DNA from: an uncultured Synechococcus sp.
Lineage (GTDB): Bacteria > Cyanobacteriota > Cyanobacteriia > Phormidesmidales > Phormidesmidaceae
Length of the DNA: 64,000 bases
Assembly (NCBI GenBank): GCA_937911865.1
Contig: CALDSK010000097.1
Location: 1-64,000 of the forward strand
Direction of reading: 5' to 3'
Shown one piece after another: positions 17,705-25,942 of the stretch. The notes beneath the pieces are model-generated. The model was not told where the DNA came from, did not search any database, and saw only the letters and a program-made list of their open reading frames with translations. Both the position numbers and the translations under genes were made by a program. Position 1 is the stretch's first letter; each line of letters starts with the position of its first letter.

Positions 17705-17745
17705 GAGCATTCTGTTTAGAGTGCTCTAAACAGAATGCTCATTTT
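17705..17745 (+). terminator. Rho-independent terminator, 17-bp perfect stem
   Basis: Bases 17705-17721 (GAGCATTCTGTTTAGAG) pair exactly with 17724-17740, followed by ATTTT. It lies 48 bp after the CobO-like gene. Between the stop codon and the stem the decamer TAAGGCGTCC occurs three times (17654, 17673, 17689), the first copy containing the stop codon itself. Confidence 0.85.
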
Positions 17746-17843
17746 GTAGAAGGACACATGTAAAAATAGAGGCTGTCAAGCAAAAGCTCTCTCATTAGTA
17801 GAAGCGGATAAAAGCGAACTTAGAGGCGAAACTTAGAGGCGAA

Positions 17844-18443
17844 ATGATTAAAAACGATGCATGGATTAAAGCCGCCGCTAGTGAGGGCCTAATTGCACCC
17901 TTTGAAGCTTCGCTGATTCGCCGAGTGCAGCTGCCGACCCACGGGCATGAAACGCCTGTCATTAGCTATGGCCTCTCTTCTTACGGCTACGACATTCGCC
18001 TGTCGCCCAACGAATTTCGGATCTTTCGCCACGTTCCTGGCACGGTTATAGATCCTAAAAACTTCAACCCAGGGAACCTAGAACCGACCGAGCTTAAAGA
18101 GGACAAAAACGGCAGCTACTTCATCCTGCCTGCCCACTCCTACGGCCTCGGCGTTGCCCTCGAAAAGCTAGAAATGCCCGACAATATCACGACTATTTGC
18201 ATCGGCAAAAGTACCTACGCTCGCTGCGGCATTATCGCCAATCTAACCCCTGCCGAAGCAGGCTGGCGCGGTCACTTGACCCTGGAGTTCTCAAATTCAT
18301 CTAGCGCTGACTGCCGTATTTATGCCAACGAAGGCGTTGTGCAGCTACTGTTTTTAGAAGGCGAACCTTGCCAGGTGAGCTACGAAACTAGGAAAGGAAA
18401 GTATCAAGATCAGCCTGAAGCAGTAACGCTCGCTCGCATCTAG
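17844..18443 (+). CDS. dcd: dCTP deaminase
   Basis: A 199-residue enzyme converting dCTP to dUTP for thymidylate synthesis. Visible are ISYGLSSYGYDIRLSPNEF near 44-62, the core CIGKSTYARCGIIANLTPAE near 112-131 and WRGHLTLEFSNSSSADCRIY near 134-153, with Ser/Arg and Glu at the positions that bind triphosphate and water. The C-terminal Tyr/Gln-rich tail (GKYQDQPEAVTLARI) closes over the active site in the family. Length is normal. A monofunctional deaminase is most likely. The Uma2 gene follows 56 bp later and may be co-transcribed. Confidence 0.93.
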   Translation: MIKNDAWIKAAASEGLIAPFEASLIRRVQLPTHGHETPVISYGLSSYGYDIRLSPNEFRIFRHVPGTVIDPKNFNPGNLEPTELKEDKNGSYFILPAHSYGLGVALEKLEMPDNITTICIGKSTYARCGIIANLTPAEAGWRGHLTLEFSNSSSADCRIYANEGVVQLLFLEGEPCQVSYETRKGKYQDQPEAVTLARI

Positions 18444-18499
18444 AGAAATTTCATTAGAATTAGAGTGGTCCTACTTTACAACAAGGCTAGGCTTCATCT

Positions 18500-19105
18500 G
18501 TGACTTACACTCCCGTACAGTACAAAAATTATCAGGCGTATTTGTATTCTGACTTGGGCCCAGATGGCGATTTTCGGTTACTTGAAAACGGAGAAGTCAT
18601 AGCGTTGCCTCCAGAAGATGAAAGCAATATTCGTATGGCAAGCGAGCTAGAGTATTTGCTAAAGCAGGTGGTTAAGCCTAGAGAGCTGGTCAGATACTAT
18701 ACGACAGAATTGCAAGTTCACCCAGTAGGCGATCAACGTGTCAATCGTAAGCCTAATGTTGTCGTGCTCAGACCCGAGCATATTGAACTGTTGGCTAGCA
18801 CTAAAAAAAGCGCCATACTCTTTGAAATGCCGCCGCCAGCTTTTGTAGCTGAAATTGTCAGTGCTGGGGCAGAGAGCAGCGATAACTATCGAAGAGACTA
18901 CCTGTGGAAACGTCAGCAGTATGCATGGTGGCAAATACCTGAGTACTGGATTATCGATCGACATAGAGGCAAGGTCACCGCGCTAGTACTAGAAAAAGAT
19001 ACCTACTCGGAACGAGTGTATTGCAGCGGTGAACACATTCAGTCGTCGGCTTTTCCCGATCTAAAGCTTCCTGTGGCGCAAGTGCTGTCTGGGAGAGAAG
19101 TTTAG
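18500..19105 (+). CDS. Uma2-family (DUF820) PD-(D/E)XK-fold protein
   Basis: A 201-residue protein with the cyanobacterially expanded Uma2 signature: a core with RKPNVVVLRPEH near 82-93, then PPPAFVAEIVSAGAESSDNYRRDY near 110-133, and YAWWQIPEYWIIDRHRGKVTAL. The D/E...ExV pattern fits the PD-(D/E)XK nuclease fold. These proteins exist in tens of copies in some cyanobacteria, and their biological function is not established. Start is GTG 18500. No partner gene (antitoxin, methylase) is adjacent. Confidence 0.85.
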   Translation: MTYTPVQYKNYQAYLYSDLGPDGDFRLLENGEVIALPPEDESNIRMASELEYLLKQVVKPRELVRYYTTELQVHPVGDQRVNRKPNVVVLRPEHIELLASTKKSAILFEMPPPAFVAEIVSAGAESSDNYRRDYLWKRQQYAWWQIPEYWIIDRHRGKVTALVLEKDTYSERVYCSGEHIQSSAFPDLKLPVAQVLSGREV

Positions 19106-19126
19106 CCAATTAGTCGTAAAGACTGT

Positions 19127-20590
19127 TCAGCGATCGCGGCTGCGTCGCCAGTTAAACCAGTTTTCGGCCCAGTCTCTTCGCCAGTGTCCAGGCTGCCAGC
19201 GCGTGAGTACTGACTGTTTAGCAGCCGTGCGAACCACGTCCATCAGGGCCTCGGTCATCGGTGAGACCGTGTCGTAGTCAGCCGTATCTAGCAGCGTAGT
19301 TACAGGCTGACCGATTGCGGCAGCTAGCGGTTCTATGAGTTCACCAGCACCGTCGCCCAGCAAATGAATACTTTGTAGCCGATCGCGTTTGCAGATGAGC
19401 TTGCAGTACAGCGGCTGTGGAATAACTCGTTGCAGATCCGCGCTGTTAGGAGCAGCAGCACTCCAGATGCGGTAGCCTTTGGGCGGCGCATGGCCTATCT
19501 TTGCGAACTTTGGCGCGCGGCCTGCGATCGCAATACGAGAATAGCCTTGAGCGATCGCCCCATAATCCACTCGCTTACGCGGCCAAAATAAAGCATTCCA
19601 AACCGCCATAGCAGCCTCATGCCGGGCGACCGCAAAGTGAGTATTGTTGCCGCGCAGCAGCGAGCCACAGGCAAACACCCGTGGATGAGCGGTTTGCAAG
19701 TGACCGTTAGACAGCAAATAGGGCCGCTCAGGAATGCGCGCATCAATGCCCTGGTACTGGCTGTACGGCGGATAAACAAAATCTGGAAGAACAATGGCTG
19801 GTTTGCGCCGAGCCAGCTGAAGGATGCAGGTTTCCGCTGGCTGAAGAGCAGCAGAGCGATCAAACGTCACCCCTGCGGCAATGAGTTGCGATCGCACCCG
19901 CTCTCGAATCTCGCTATCCTCCTGCCGCAGAAATCGATCGGTCACCAGCGTCACTTTCACGCCCAGACTATTCAGAGCACTTGCCCAGGCCACTGTCTCT
20001 AAAGAATGTCCCCAAACATAAATTTCACGCGGCAGCTGCTTAGCGCGTATCAACGGCTCCAAACCAGTCACTGCGGTCATCGGCAAGCGATCTGACAAAT
20101 CATCTGGGTCAACAAAATCACCCGGTACCATACCAAAAGCAGCCAGTACCGCGCGGGTAGATAGCTGGCGATCCGCTACGGTCACTATCAGCTCATGAGA
20201 CAGCTGCTTGGGCTCGGCGAAAATCAGATCAACGCCGCTAGCACTCAGGGCCTCAGCCGAGAATTGAGGGCATTGGGTTTCGGCTGCGATCGCACTCCAT
20301 CGCACAAGTGCCGACCAGTCCAGCTCAGCCAGCGTGGCTTTACCCTCAGTGGCTTTAACCGCCGTGTTCGCAGTCGCAGCCGGAAGGAACCACTCACTTA
20401 CCCGCTGACGCTCTCGCCCCTCTGCCAGCTGCTGTACGCCCTTCAGCAAATACCTGGCCTGCTGCCTTTGGGCAAACAGCCCTGGCGATTCAATCAAAGC
20501 GACCCGCGCACCGTAACTAACGGCCATAGCCGCCGCATACCGACCCTCTAGCGTGCCGCCCAAAATAACCAGATCGTAGTCAGCTGACAT
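19127..20590 (-). CDS. FAD-dependent pyridine nucleotide-disulfide oxidoreductase-like protein
   Basis: A 487-residue two-dinucleotide-fold flavoprotein. It begins SADYDLVILGGTLEGRYAAAMA, an FAD-binding Rossmann fold with a GGTLEG variant of GxGxxG, and has a second, NAD(P)H-type fold near 190-215 (REIYVWGHSLETVAWASALNSL). The redox-active CxxxxC expected in disulfide reductases is absent after the first helix (LIESPGLFAQRQQARY), so it is unlikely to reduce disulfides; an NADH-dehydrogenase-like or structural role is possible. The start is placed at ATG 20590, which overlaps the end of cobD by 11 bp, so translation is probably coupled. Substrate unknown. Confidence 0.75.
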   Translation of the reverse strand: MSADYDLVILGGTLEGRYAAAMAVSYGARVALIESPGLFAQRQQARYLLKGVQQLAEGRERQRVSEWFLPAATANTAVKATEGKATLAELDWSALVRWSAIAAETQCPQFSAEALSASGVDLIFAEPKQLSHELIVTVADRQLSTRAVLAAFGMVPGDFVDPDDLSDRLPMTAVTGLEPLIRAKQLPREIYVWGHSLETVAWASALNSLGVKVTLVTDRFLRQEDSEIRERVRSQLIAAGVTFDRSAALQPAETCILQLARRKPAIVLPDFVYPPYSQYQGIDARIPERPYLLSNGHLQTAHPRVFACGSLLRGNNTHFAVARHEAAMAVWNALFWPRKRVDYGAIAQGYSRIAIAGRAPKFAKIGHAPPKGYRIWSAAAPNSADLQRVIPQPLYCKLICKRDRLQSIHLLGDGAGELIEPLAAAIGQPVTTLLDTADYDTVSPMTEALMDVVRTAAKQSVLTRWQPGHWRRDWAENWFNWRRSRDR

Positions 20591-21707
20591 GAAACGCCTC
20601 TTCTGAGACAAGTGGCAGCGTCGGTAAGATACGCGGCACGCTATCTGCCAGTGCGCTCAGCAGACGCTGATTGTCGCTGCGGCTTTTGACGGCCACCCGA
20701 AAAAAGCGATCGCCCAGGCTAGCAAAACTCATACAGTCACGAATGTAGAGTCTGTGATGCTGTAGCAGCTTCTCTTGCAGAGCGGTTGTAGAAACCTGGG
20801 CACGAACTAAAAAAAAGTTAGCGCAGCTCGGTAGCGGCGTTAGTTCTGGCAGCGCCGAGAGCCCTGCAAACAAATACTCATTTTCACCCGTAAGCCACTG
20901 CCAGGTCTGCTGTTGAAAGGCAGCGTCTTTTAGGGCAGCAACCCCAGCGGCAGCGGCTATTGTATTCACTGGCCAGGCGTCGCGCCACTGCTGCCATCGG
21001 CTAAGAATAGCGGGATGAGCGATCGCATAGCCTAAACGAATGCCCGGCATGCTGTAAAACTTTGTGAGCGATCGCACCACGACAAGATGAGGAAATTCAT
21101 TGACCCAGTCAATTACACTCTGCTCGCGCTCAGGTGGCAGAAAATCCATAAAGGCTTCGTCAATGACGACCAGAGCAAATCTGGAGAGGAGCGATCGCAC
21201 TCGCTCTCGGCTAAACAGTGCCCCCGTGGGATTGTGCGGATTATTTAATAGCAAACCACACCGACTAAAGTCATTATCTTCTGACAGGGAAGAGTCCCAG
21301 CTATCTAGATATTGACCACTGGTATTAAACAGCGGCAGCGGTGAGAGGGCGGCGCCAAAAGCCTTCAACGCTCTTTCGTAGTCGCTAAAGCCCGGTGAAA
21401 GGCAAAAGCAGCGAGGGAGCGCTGCTAGGTCGCGAGCGGCCCAGTTGAGGAGTTCGGCTGCGCCGTTTCCAGGGAGAACATAGTCAGGAGAAATACTGTG
21501 ATGATGTGCGATGTGCGATCGCAGCTCGCTATAGCCTGGGTCAGGATAAGCTGACAAAAAAGAGAAAGCCGCCTGAGCCGCCTCCAAAACAGAAGAAGGG
21601 GGCCCAAGCGGACTAATGCTAGCTGAAAAATCAATTAGCTCATCAGAGGCACAGCCTGCGAGCCTGGCGGCCCAAGCTAAATTACCTCCGTGAACGGGTC
21701 TAACCAT
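20580..21707 (-). CDS. cobD: L-threonine-O-3-phosphate decarboxylase (CobD-type aminotransferase fold)
   Basis: A 375-residue fold-type I PLP protein of the histidinol-phosphate aminotransferase group. It begins with HGGNLAWAARLAG and IDFSASISPLGPP, the start signature of CobD/CobC decarboxylases that make (R)-1-amino-2-propanol phosphate for the cobamide loop. The PLP lysine sits in VVRSLTKFYSMPGIRLGYAI near 213-232, with LLNNPHNPTGALFSR and VVIDEAFMDFLPPE as the Asn and Asp contacts. Cyanobacteria make pseudocobalamin-type cofactors, so this fits nucleotide-loop assembly. It begins 16 bp after hupB and overlaps the next gene, giving a tight three-gene string. A histidinol-phosphate aminotransferase is the less likely alternative. 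Confidence 0.82.
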   Translation of the reverse strand: MVRPVHGGNLAWAARLAGCASDELIDFSASISPLGPPSSVLEAAQAAFSFLSAYPDPGYSELRSHIAHHHSISPDYVLPGNGAAELLNWAARDLAALPRCFCLSPGFSDYERALKAFGAALSPLPLFNTSGQYLDSWDSSLSEDNDFSRCGLLLNNPHNPTGALFSRERVRSLLSRFALVVIDEAFMDFLPPEREQSVIDWVNEFPHLVVVRSLTKFYSMPGIRLGYAIAHPAILSRWQQWRDAWPVNTIAAAAGVAALKDAAFQQQTWQWLTGENEYLFAGLSALPELTPLPSCANFFLVRAQVSTTALQEKLLQHHRLYIRDCMSFASLGDRFFRVAVKSRSDNQRLLSALADSVPRILPTLPLVSEEAFHVS

Positions 21708-21723
21708 TGGTTGTGGTTTTACA

Positions 21724-22008
21724 TTACTTCTTCTTACCAGACACCATTTCCTTGAACTGTTTACCCGCAGAGAATGCAGGCACGGTGGTGGCTGGAATCA
21801 CCATCGTATCGCCAGTTTTAGGATTGCGACCTTCACGCTCTTTGCGAGCCCGTGGCTCGAACGAGCCAAAGCCCACAAGCGTTACTTTGTCACCGCCTGC
21901 AACGGCTTCCATAATAGACTCTACAGCCGCTGAGATGACAGCGTCTGCCTGCTTTTTCGTCACTGAAGATTTTTCTGCAACGGTATCGACGAGTTCACCT
22001 TTATTCAT
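21724..22008 (-). CDS. hup: HU-family DNA-binding protein
   Basis: A 94-residue nucleoid protein of standard HU length. It begins MNKGELVDTVAEKSSVTKK and has the DNA-intercalating arm with GFGSFEPRARKEREGRNPKT near 46-65 and IPATTVPAFSAGKQFKEMV at the C-terminus. It binds and bends DNA as a dimer. An AAGGAGATAAGC sequence directly precedes the ATG. It is separated from pilQ by a terminator and followed after only 16 bp by cobD, so read-through into cobD is likely. Confidence 0.95.
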   Translation of the reverse strand: MNKGELVDTVAEKSSVTKKQADAVISAAVESIMEAVAGGDKVTLVGFGSFEPRARKEREGRNPKTGDTMVIPATTVPAFSAGKQFKEMVSGKKK

Positions 22009-22426
22009 GCTTATCTCCTTGGAGGATGATCGAGTTAGTTTGAGTTTTGGTTAGTTCTGAACGGGTATACACATTGCCCTATGGCAAAAATTAAAGTTTA
22101 GATGAGGACAAAAAGCAAGACGTCAACAGCGATCGACATGCAACCGCTGAAACCCCTGAAACCTCATAATTTTTACTGCCCCATTCTAAGGGGTACATGC
22201 GCAATATGAACAGAGGAAACCCTGAATTTGTACGGATTTCAGGGATTTTCAATAAAGTTCATACTTCTTTCGTCAAAAATCCTGAATTTCCGTCTTGACA
22301 AAAAGCCGATGTCTCTTCACAAAATCGAAGAAACACCGGCTTTTCAATGGTCTCAATAGATTATGGCTGCGATCGCACTTAACCTAAATCAGACCTAAAA
22401 ATCAGACTTAATACGCTTCACAGCAT
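22009..22426. other. pilQ-hup intergenic region
   Basis: The 418 bp contain the pilMNOQ terminator (listed separately), the presumed hup promoter, and a second weaker hairpin CCCTGAA / TTCAGGG at 22220-22244. TCCTGAATTTC also recurs near 22280. No small ORF is convincing. Confidence 0.4.
22301..22344 (-). terminator. Terminator of the pilMNOQ operon
   Basis: Two 18-base arms (22301-22318 and 22327-22344) pair over an 8-base loop. Read as minus-strand RNA the stem is unbroken, with two G-U wobbles; read as plus-strand RNA the same positions are A-C mismatches. It is followed on the minus strand by TTTTTG. The asymmetry shows that it acts on transcripts coming from pilQ, 83 bp upstream. Confidence 0.85.
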
Positions 22427-24196
22427 CTATGGCTGAAGCTGTCTCTCTTCTAGTAACTGCTGAACGTCTTCACCTGGCGTGTAGCTGTAGCCGTACACAC
22501 TCGCATCAGAATCATCCAAAATCTGCGGGGTCAGCAGCACAATCAGCTCACGCCGCTCGTTGGTTTGGGTAGAGTTTCTAAACAGCGCACCCAGCAGCGG
22601 AATATCGCCCAAAATAGGCACCTTGGTTACATTCGTCCGGTCGGACTCTTGAATGATGCCAGAGAGTACTAGCGTTTGGCCATCGCGAATGCGAATCTGA
22701 CCGGAGGTGAGCTGACGTCTAGAAAGCAGAGCGATCGAATCGCCGCCAAATTCAAACGAGCCAGTCGGCGCAGAGATAGAAGGCGCAACCGCCAAATTAA
22801 CAAAACCATTATCGTCAATCTGGTCAACCTGGACCTGAATATTCAATCCAGCGTCCTCTTTTTGAATGGTGATTTCTTCAGTCACTCGGCCAGCATCATC
22901 CACCGTCTCTTCTCGCGTCCGGTTTGTTACCACTTCCTGAGTCAGCTGCACCGCCGCAGTTTGGCCTTCCTGGACCACCAGCGTCGGATCAGTAATGATA
23001 TTGCCAGAACCGTTAGTCACTGCTGCTTCTAAGCGAGGCAAGAAACCAGAGGCCAGGCCAGCAACCCCACCCGCAAAGTCAAAGTCAATGACCCCTCTGC
23101 CGCCCGCCTGGCTAAAGCCTGTTGTACCCGCACCGAAGGAGAAGCTAGCGCTAAATTCATCCGAGGCATTGAGGTTAACATCGACCACTCGCAGATTAAT
23201 GGCCACCTGACGACGACGAATGTCTAGTTGAACCATTTGAGCAGTGGCAATCTCGATTTGACGCGGGGTGCCAATCAAGGTGATTGAATTGGTACGTTCG
23301 TCACCAATTAGCTGTAGGCCACGTAGTAAGGGATCCGCATCCGAAAAATCAACGCGCTGGTTAGCCAAGCTGGACTGTGTGGTTGTGGCCTCGCTAACGT
23401 TTGTGCCACCACCCACCTCAAGCGCATTGACGCTAGTGACAGAACTTTCGCTAGAAACGGTACTTTCAGCACCCATCGAGACCAGAAAGTTAACTGCACT
23501 GCCCACATCAACCTGGTTGAGTCGGATGCTGCGGACTATCACGTTACGCGCGCTGTTTGGCAAACGTGGGCCGACAAAGATAGTCCGGCCTACCTTGTTT
23601 GCTTCTAGGCCAGACAGCTGCAACACATAGTTAAAAACGTTCTGAACAGGCTCATTCTCAATGTCGAGCGAGACCCGCGCATCGGCACTAGCCCCTTCCG
23701 CATCCGCGCTGGTAAACGCCAGGTTCAAACCAGCCGCGCGTGCGAGCAAGGAAAGCACTTCACGCGCAGACGCATCGCGTAGCACCAGCCGAGGCACCCG
23801 CTCAGCGGTGCCCAAGTCAATCACATCTAGCGTAGCGTCTACATCAGAGACAGAGAGGTCTCCCACTGGCGGTGCAACAGCCCGCGGCAAGAAAGGAGGT
23901 GCTGCATTTAAAGAAGGCGCATCTACCGGCTCACCTTCAATGATGACCTGCGGATTAGGCACCATGATGTCTGGGGCGTCTTCGCTTTGAATCGGCTGGT
24001 CTGGCTCTATTATCTCTACCGGTTCTATCTCTACCGGCTCTGCCTGAGCAAGTTCTACAGATGATTCATTAGAAATGCCCTTTACGGTCGTCGCACCGCT
24101 AGCAGACTGAGCAACAGCAAGGGGGGCAGCCAGTGCAGCTAAAGCGCCTCCCAACATTAGACTTTTAAAATTAAGATGGCGTTTCACAGCGTTCAT
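22427..24196 (-). CDS. pilQ: Type IV pilus secretin PilQ
   Basis: A 589-residue outer-membrane secretin. It has a signal peptide (residues 1-30, cleavage near AVAQS), an acidic Pro/Glu-rich segment to about 115, a secretin/TonB short N-terminal (STN) domain near 128-210 (LVLRDASAREVLSLLARAAG), an N1-type domain RSIRLNQVDVGSAVNFLV near 222-320, and the beta-barrel secretin domain to the end with VPILGDIPLLGALFRNST and RRELIVLLTPQIL. Together with PilM, PilN and PilO it forms the pilus alignment complex and the exit pore. It is shorter than typical cyanobacterial PilQ (about 700-780) and I see no AMIN domain in the acidic N-terminal part. Last gene of the operon. Confidence 0.92.
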   Translation of the reverse strand: MNAVKRHLNFKSLMLGGALAALAAPLAVAQSASGATTVKGISNESSVELAQAEPVEIEPVEIIEPDQPIQSEDAPDIMVPNPQVIIEGEPVDAPSLNAAPPFLPRAVAPPVGDLSVSDVDATLDVIDLGTAERVPRLVLRDASAREVLSLLARAAGLNLAFTSADAEGASADARVSLDIENEPVQNVFNYVLQLSGLEANKVGRTIFVGPRLPNSARNVIVRSIRLNQVDVGSAVNFLVSMGAESTVSSESSVTSVNALEVGGGTNVSEATTTQSSLANQRVDFSDADPLLRGLQLIGDERTNSITLIGTPRQIEIATAQMVQLDIRRRQVAINLRVVDVNLNASDEFSASFSFGAGTTGFSQAGGRGVIDFDFAGGVAGLASGFLPRLEAAVTNGSGNIITDPTLVVQEGQTAAVQLTQEVVTNRTREETVDDAGRVTEEITIQKEDAGLNIQVQVDQIDDNGFVNLAVAPSISAPTGSFEFGGDSIALLSRRQLTSGQIRIRDGQTLVLSGIIQESDRTNVTKVPILGDIPLLGALFRNSTQTNERRELIVLLTPQILDDSDASVYGYSYTPGEDVQQLLEERQLQP

Positions 24197-24328
24197 TCCT
24201 TAAGTTGAAACTAGCGATGGGGAAAGGGTAGGTAAAAAGTTGAAAAGGGAAACAATTGAAAGTCGAAAGCAAAACCTGATAGATAGGCCCTGACAGATGG
24301 GCAGTCGCCCAGCTCGAATCATGAAAAC

Positions 24329-25141
24329 TTAGCCGCCTTCAGCAGGCGCTTCGGCAGCCGGCGGGGCAACTTCTGGCGGGACATCAGCATCGGCAGTCGG
24401 CATCAGCGCATCTATCTCAAACGAGGTTTCGAGCTTAGCTTTGGGCTCCTTAATCACCTGGCCGTCACTGCCAATAATCGTTTCTTCTATGGCCTGACCG
24501 CTATTCACACTGAAGTTACGCACCATCAGCAGCGGCTCTAAACGTTCTAGATTGCGCAGAATGCTCTGCGTTTGCGCGTAGTCACCTGAGAAATTAATCT
24601 TGTACACTTCCCGACGAAGCTTGCCATTGATCTCTGCGCCCAGCGAGCTATCGGAAATCACGATCTTTTCACCAGGGGAGAAAGATTTCAGCTGAGCTTC
24701 GAGCACGACCGGTGGAATTCCACGCTCACGCACCTGATTTTTTACGCCAGCTAGGGCCGCATTGCTGCTCTCAATCCGCTGATTGATATCGAGCAGTAGC
24801 GTGTCCATTGTTCTCTCGTTAGCAAACAGCGAATACACATTGCGGCGGCGTTGCATCGCAACTTCTAGCTCAGCTTCGATTTTGGCAATATCTTCAAGCC
24901 GATCGGCCTGGGCCACCAAATCACCTTCCTTCTGAGCGATTTCTGTGCGCAGCGTGTCGTTTTGAACCGACACGGGCTGAACCTTATTGACAAACAGGTA
25001 GGCAGCCCCCCCAATGCCTGCAAGGGCAATTAAAATGCCGATAATGGTCGGCGTAAACTCTACGCCAAACACCACCGGATTCACCGGTTCGTCAATAAAA
25101 TCAGCATCTTCTGGGGGAACGAAGTCTCCTAGGGCAGCCAT
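24329..25141 (-). CDS. pilO: Type IV pilus inner-membrane protein PilO
   Basis: A 270-residue bitopic protein: cytoplasmic N-terminus, one membrane span at about 33-52 (IIGILIALAGIGGAAYLFV), a coiled coil at 55-105, and a ferredoxin-like periplasmic domain with RREVYKINFSGDYAQTQSIL near 180-200. The C-terminal tail is Pro/Ala/Glu-rich. It dimerises with PilN and links PilM to PilQ. Its ATG overlaps the pilN stop (TAATG), indicating coupled translation. No pilP follows; cyanobacterial clusters usually lack it. Confidence 0.88.
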   Translation of the reverse strand: MAALGDFVPPEDADFIDEPVNPVVFGVEFTPTIIGILIALAGIGGAAYLFVNKVQPVSVQNDTLRTEIAQKEGDLVAQADRLEDIAKIEAELEVAMQRRRNVYSLFANERTMDTLLLDINQRIESSNAALAGVKNQVRERGIPPVVLEAQLKSFSPGEKIVISDSSLGAEINGKLRREVYKINFSGDYAQTQSILRNLERLEPLLMVRNFSVNSGQAIEETIIGSDGQVIKEPKAKLETSFEIDALMPTADADVPPEVAPPAAEAPAEGG

Positions 25142-25890
25142 TATTCAATCGCTCCTGTAGTTTGAAGGGCACGGATACGGGCAGCAAGTCCCGTAGATTC
25201 TTGCTGACGGTTCAACTCATCGAGCAGGGCCGTAGCCGGGAGACTCTTGATGTCACCCTTGATGGTGTAGCTCACTAGCTCTGCGGTTTCTTCTGTGGCC
25301 GCCGCACCAGGGCAGCGCCCAGCAACAGATTGACCTAGCGACGCGGTCGTGATTTGAATCGTCTCGCTTTCTAAGAAAGGAGATTTCTTCAAGGTCAACA
25401 GAAAATCGTTCACATCATCAAATGAACAGGCGTTACCGCCTAGCTCTATACCGCCCGCTGCTGAGCCGCCCTCGGTAACGCCTTGCTGCACCAGCTTGGT
25501 AATTTGCGCGCGCGCGGGAATGCGGTTTTGCATATCGCGAACAATGGCAGACCAGGGACGGATACGCTCAAAAACGCCTGCTAGCGCTTGAACTTCGGCG
25601 TTGACCGCCTGCGTTTGCTGACGAACCGTATCAACTTGGGCTAGCTTTTGCTGCAGCTCGGCCAGTTGGGCATCTAGCTCGGCAGACTGAGCGGTCAGAT
25701 TTTCTTGCTGGCCGTTGAGAATAAACCAATAGCTACCAACACCGCCTAGTGCCATCAGCGTGCAGGCCACACCGCCAATCACAGGTAGCATGCGCTGGCT
25801 ACTACCGGTCTTAGGTTGAATGACCGTAGCTAGCGCATCAACGGGACGCTCGCCACGATCGCTTAAGAAGTTAATATCAATTCCGTACAT
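25141..25890 (-). CDS. pilN: Type IV pilus inner-membrane protein PilN
   Basis: A 249-residue bitopic protein starting MYGIDINFLSDRGERP, the cyanobacterial form of the N-terminal PilM-binding motif (INLL in Pseudomonas). One membrane span lies at about 36-60, followed by a Gln-rich coiled coil and a periplasmic ferredoxin-like fold. ATG 25890 is chosen because AGGAGG lies 8 bases before it; the alternative TTG 6 bases upstream would be too close. It pairs with PilO. Two cysteines in the periplasmic domain (GGNACSF and GRCPG) could form a disulfide. Confidence 0.88.
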   Translation of the reverse strand: MYGIDINFLSDRGERPVDALATVIQPKTGSSQRMLPVIGGVACTLMALGGVGSYWFILNGQQENLTAQSAELDAQLAELQQKLAQVDTVRQQTQAVNAEVQALAGVFERIRPWSAIVRDMQNRIPARAQITKLVQQGVTEGGSAAGGIELGGNACSFDDVNDFLLTLKKSPFLESETIQITTASLGQSVAGRCPGAAATEETAELVSYTIKGDIKSLPATALLDELNRQQESTGLAARIRALQTTGAIE

Positions 25891-25942
25891 GGCCAAGACC
25901 TCCTGCTAAACAACTCGTTCCACCCTTTTCTAGACTTCATCG

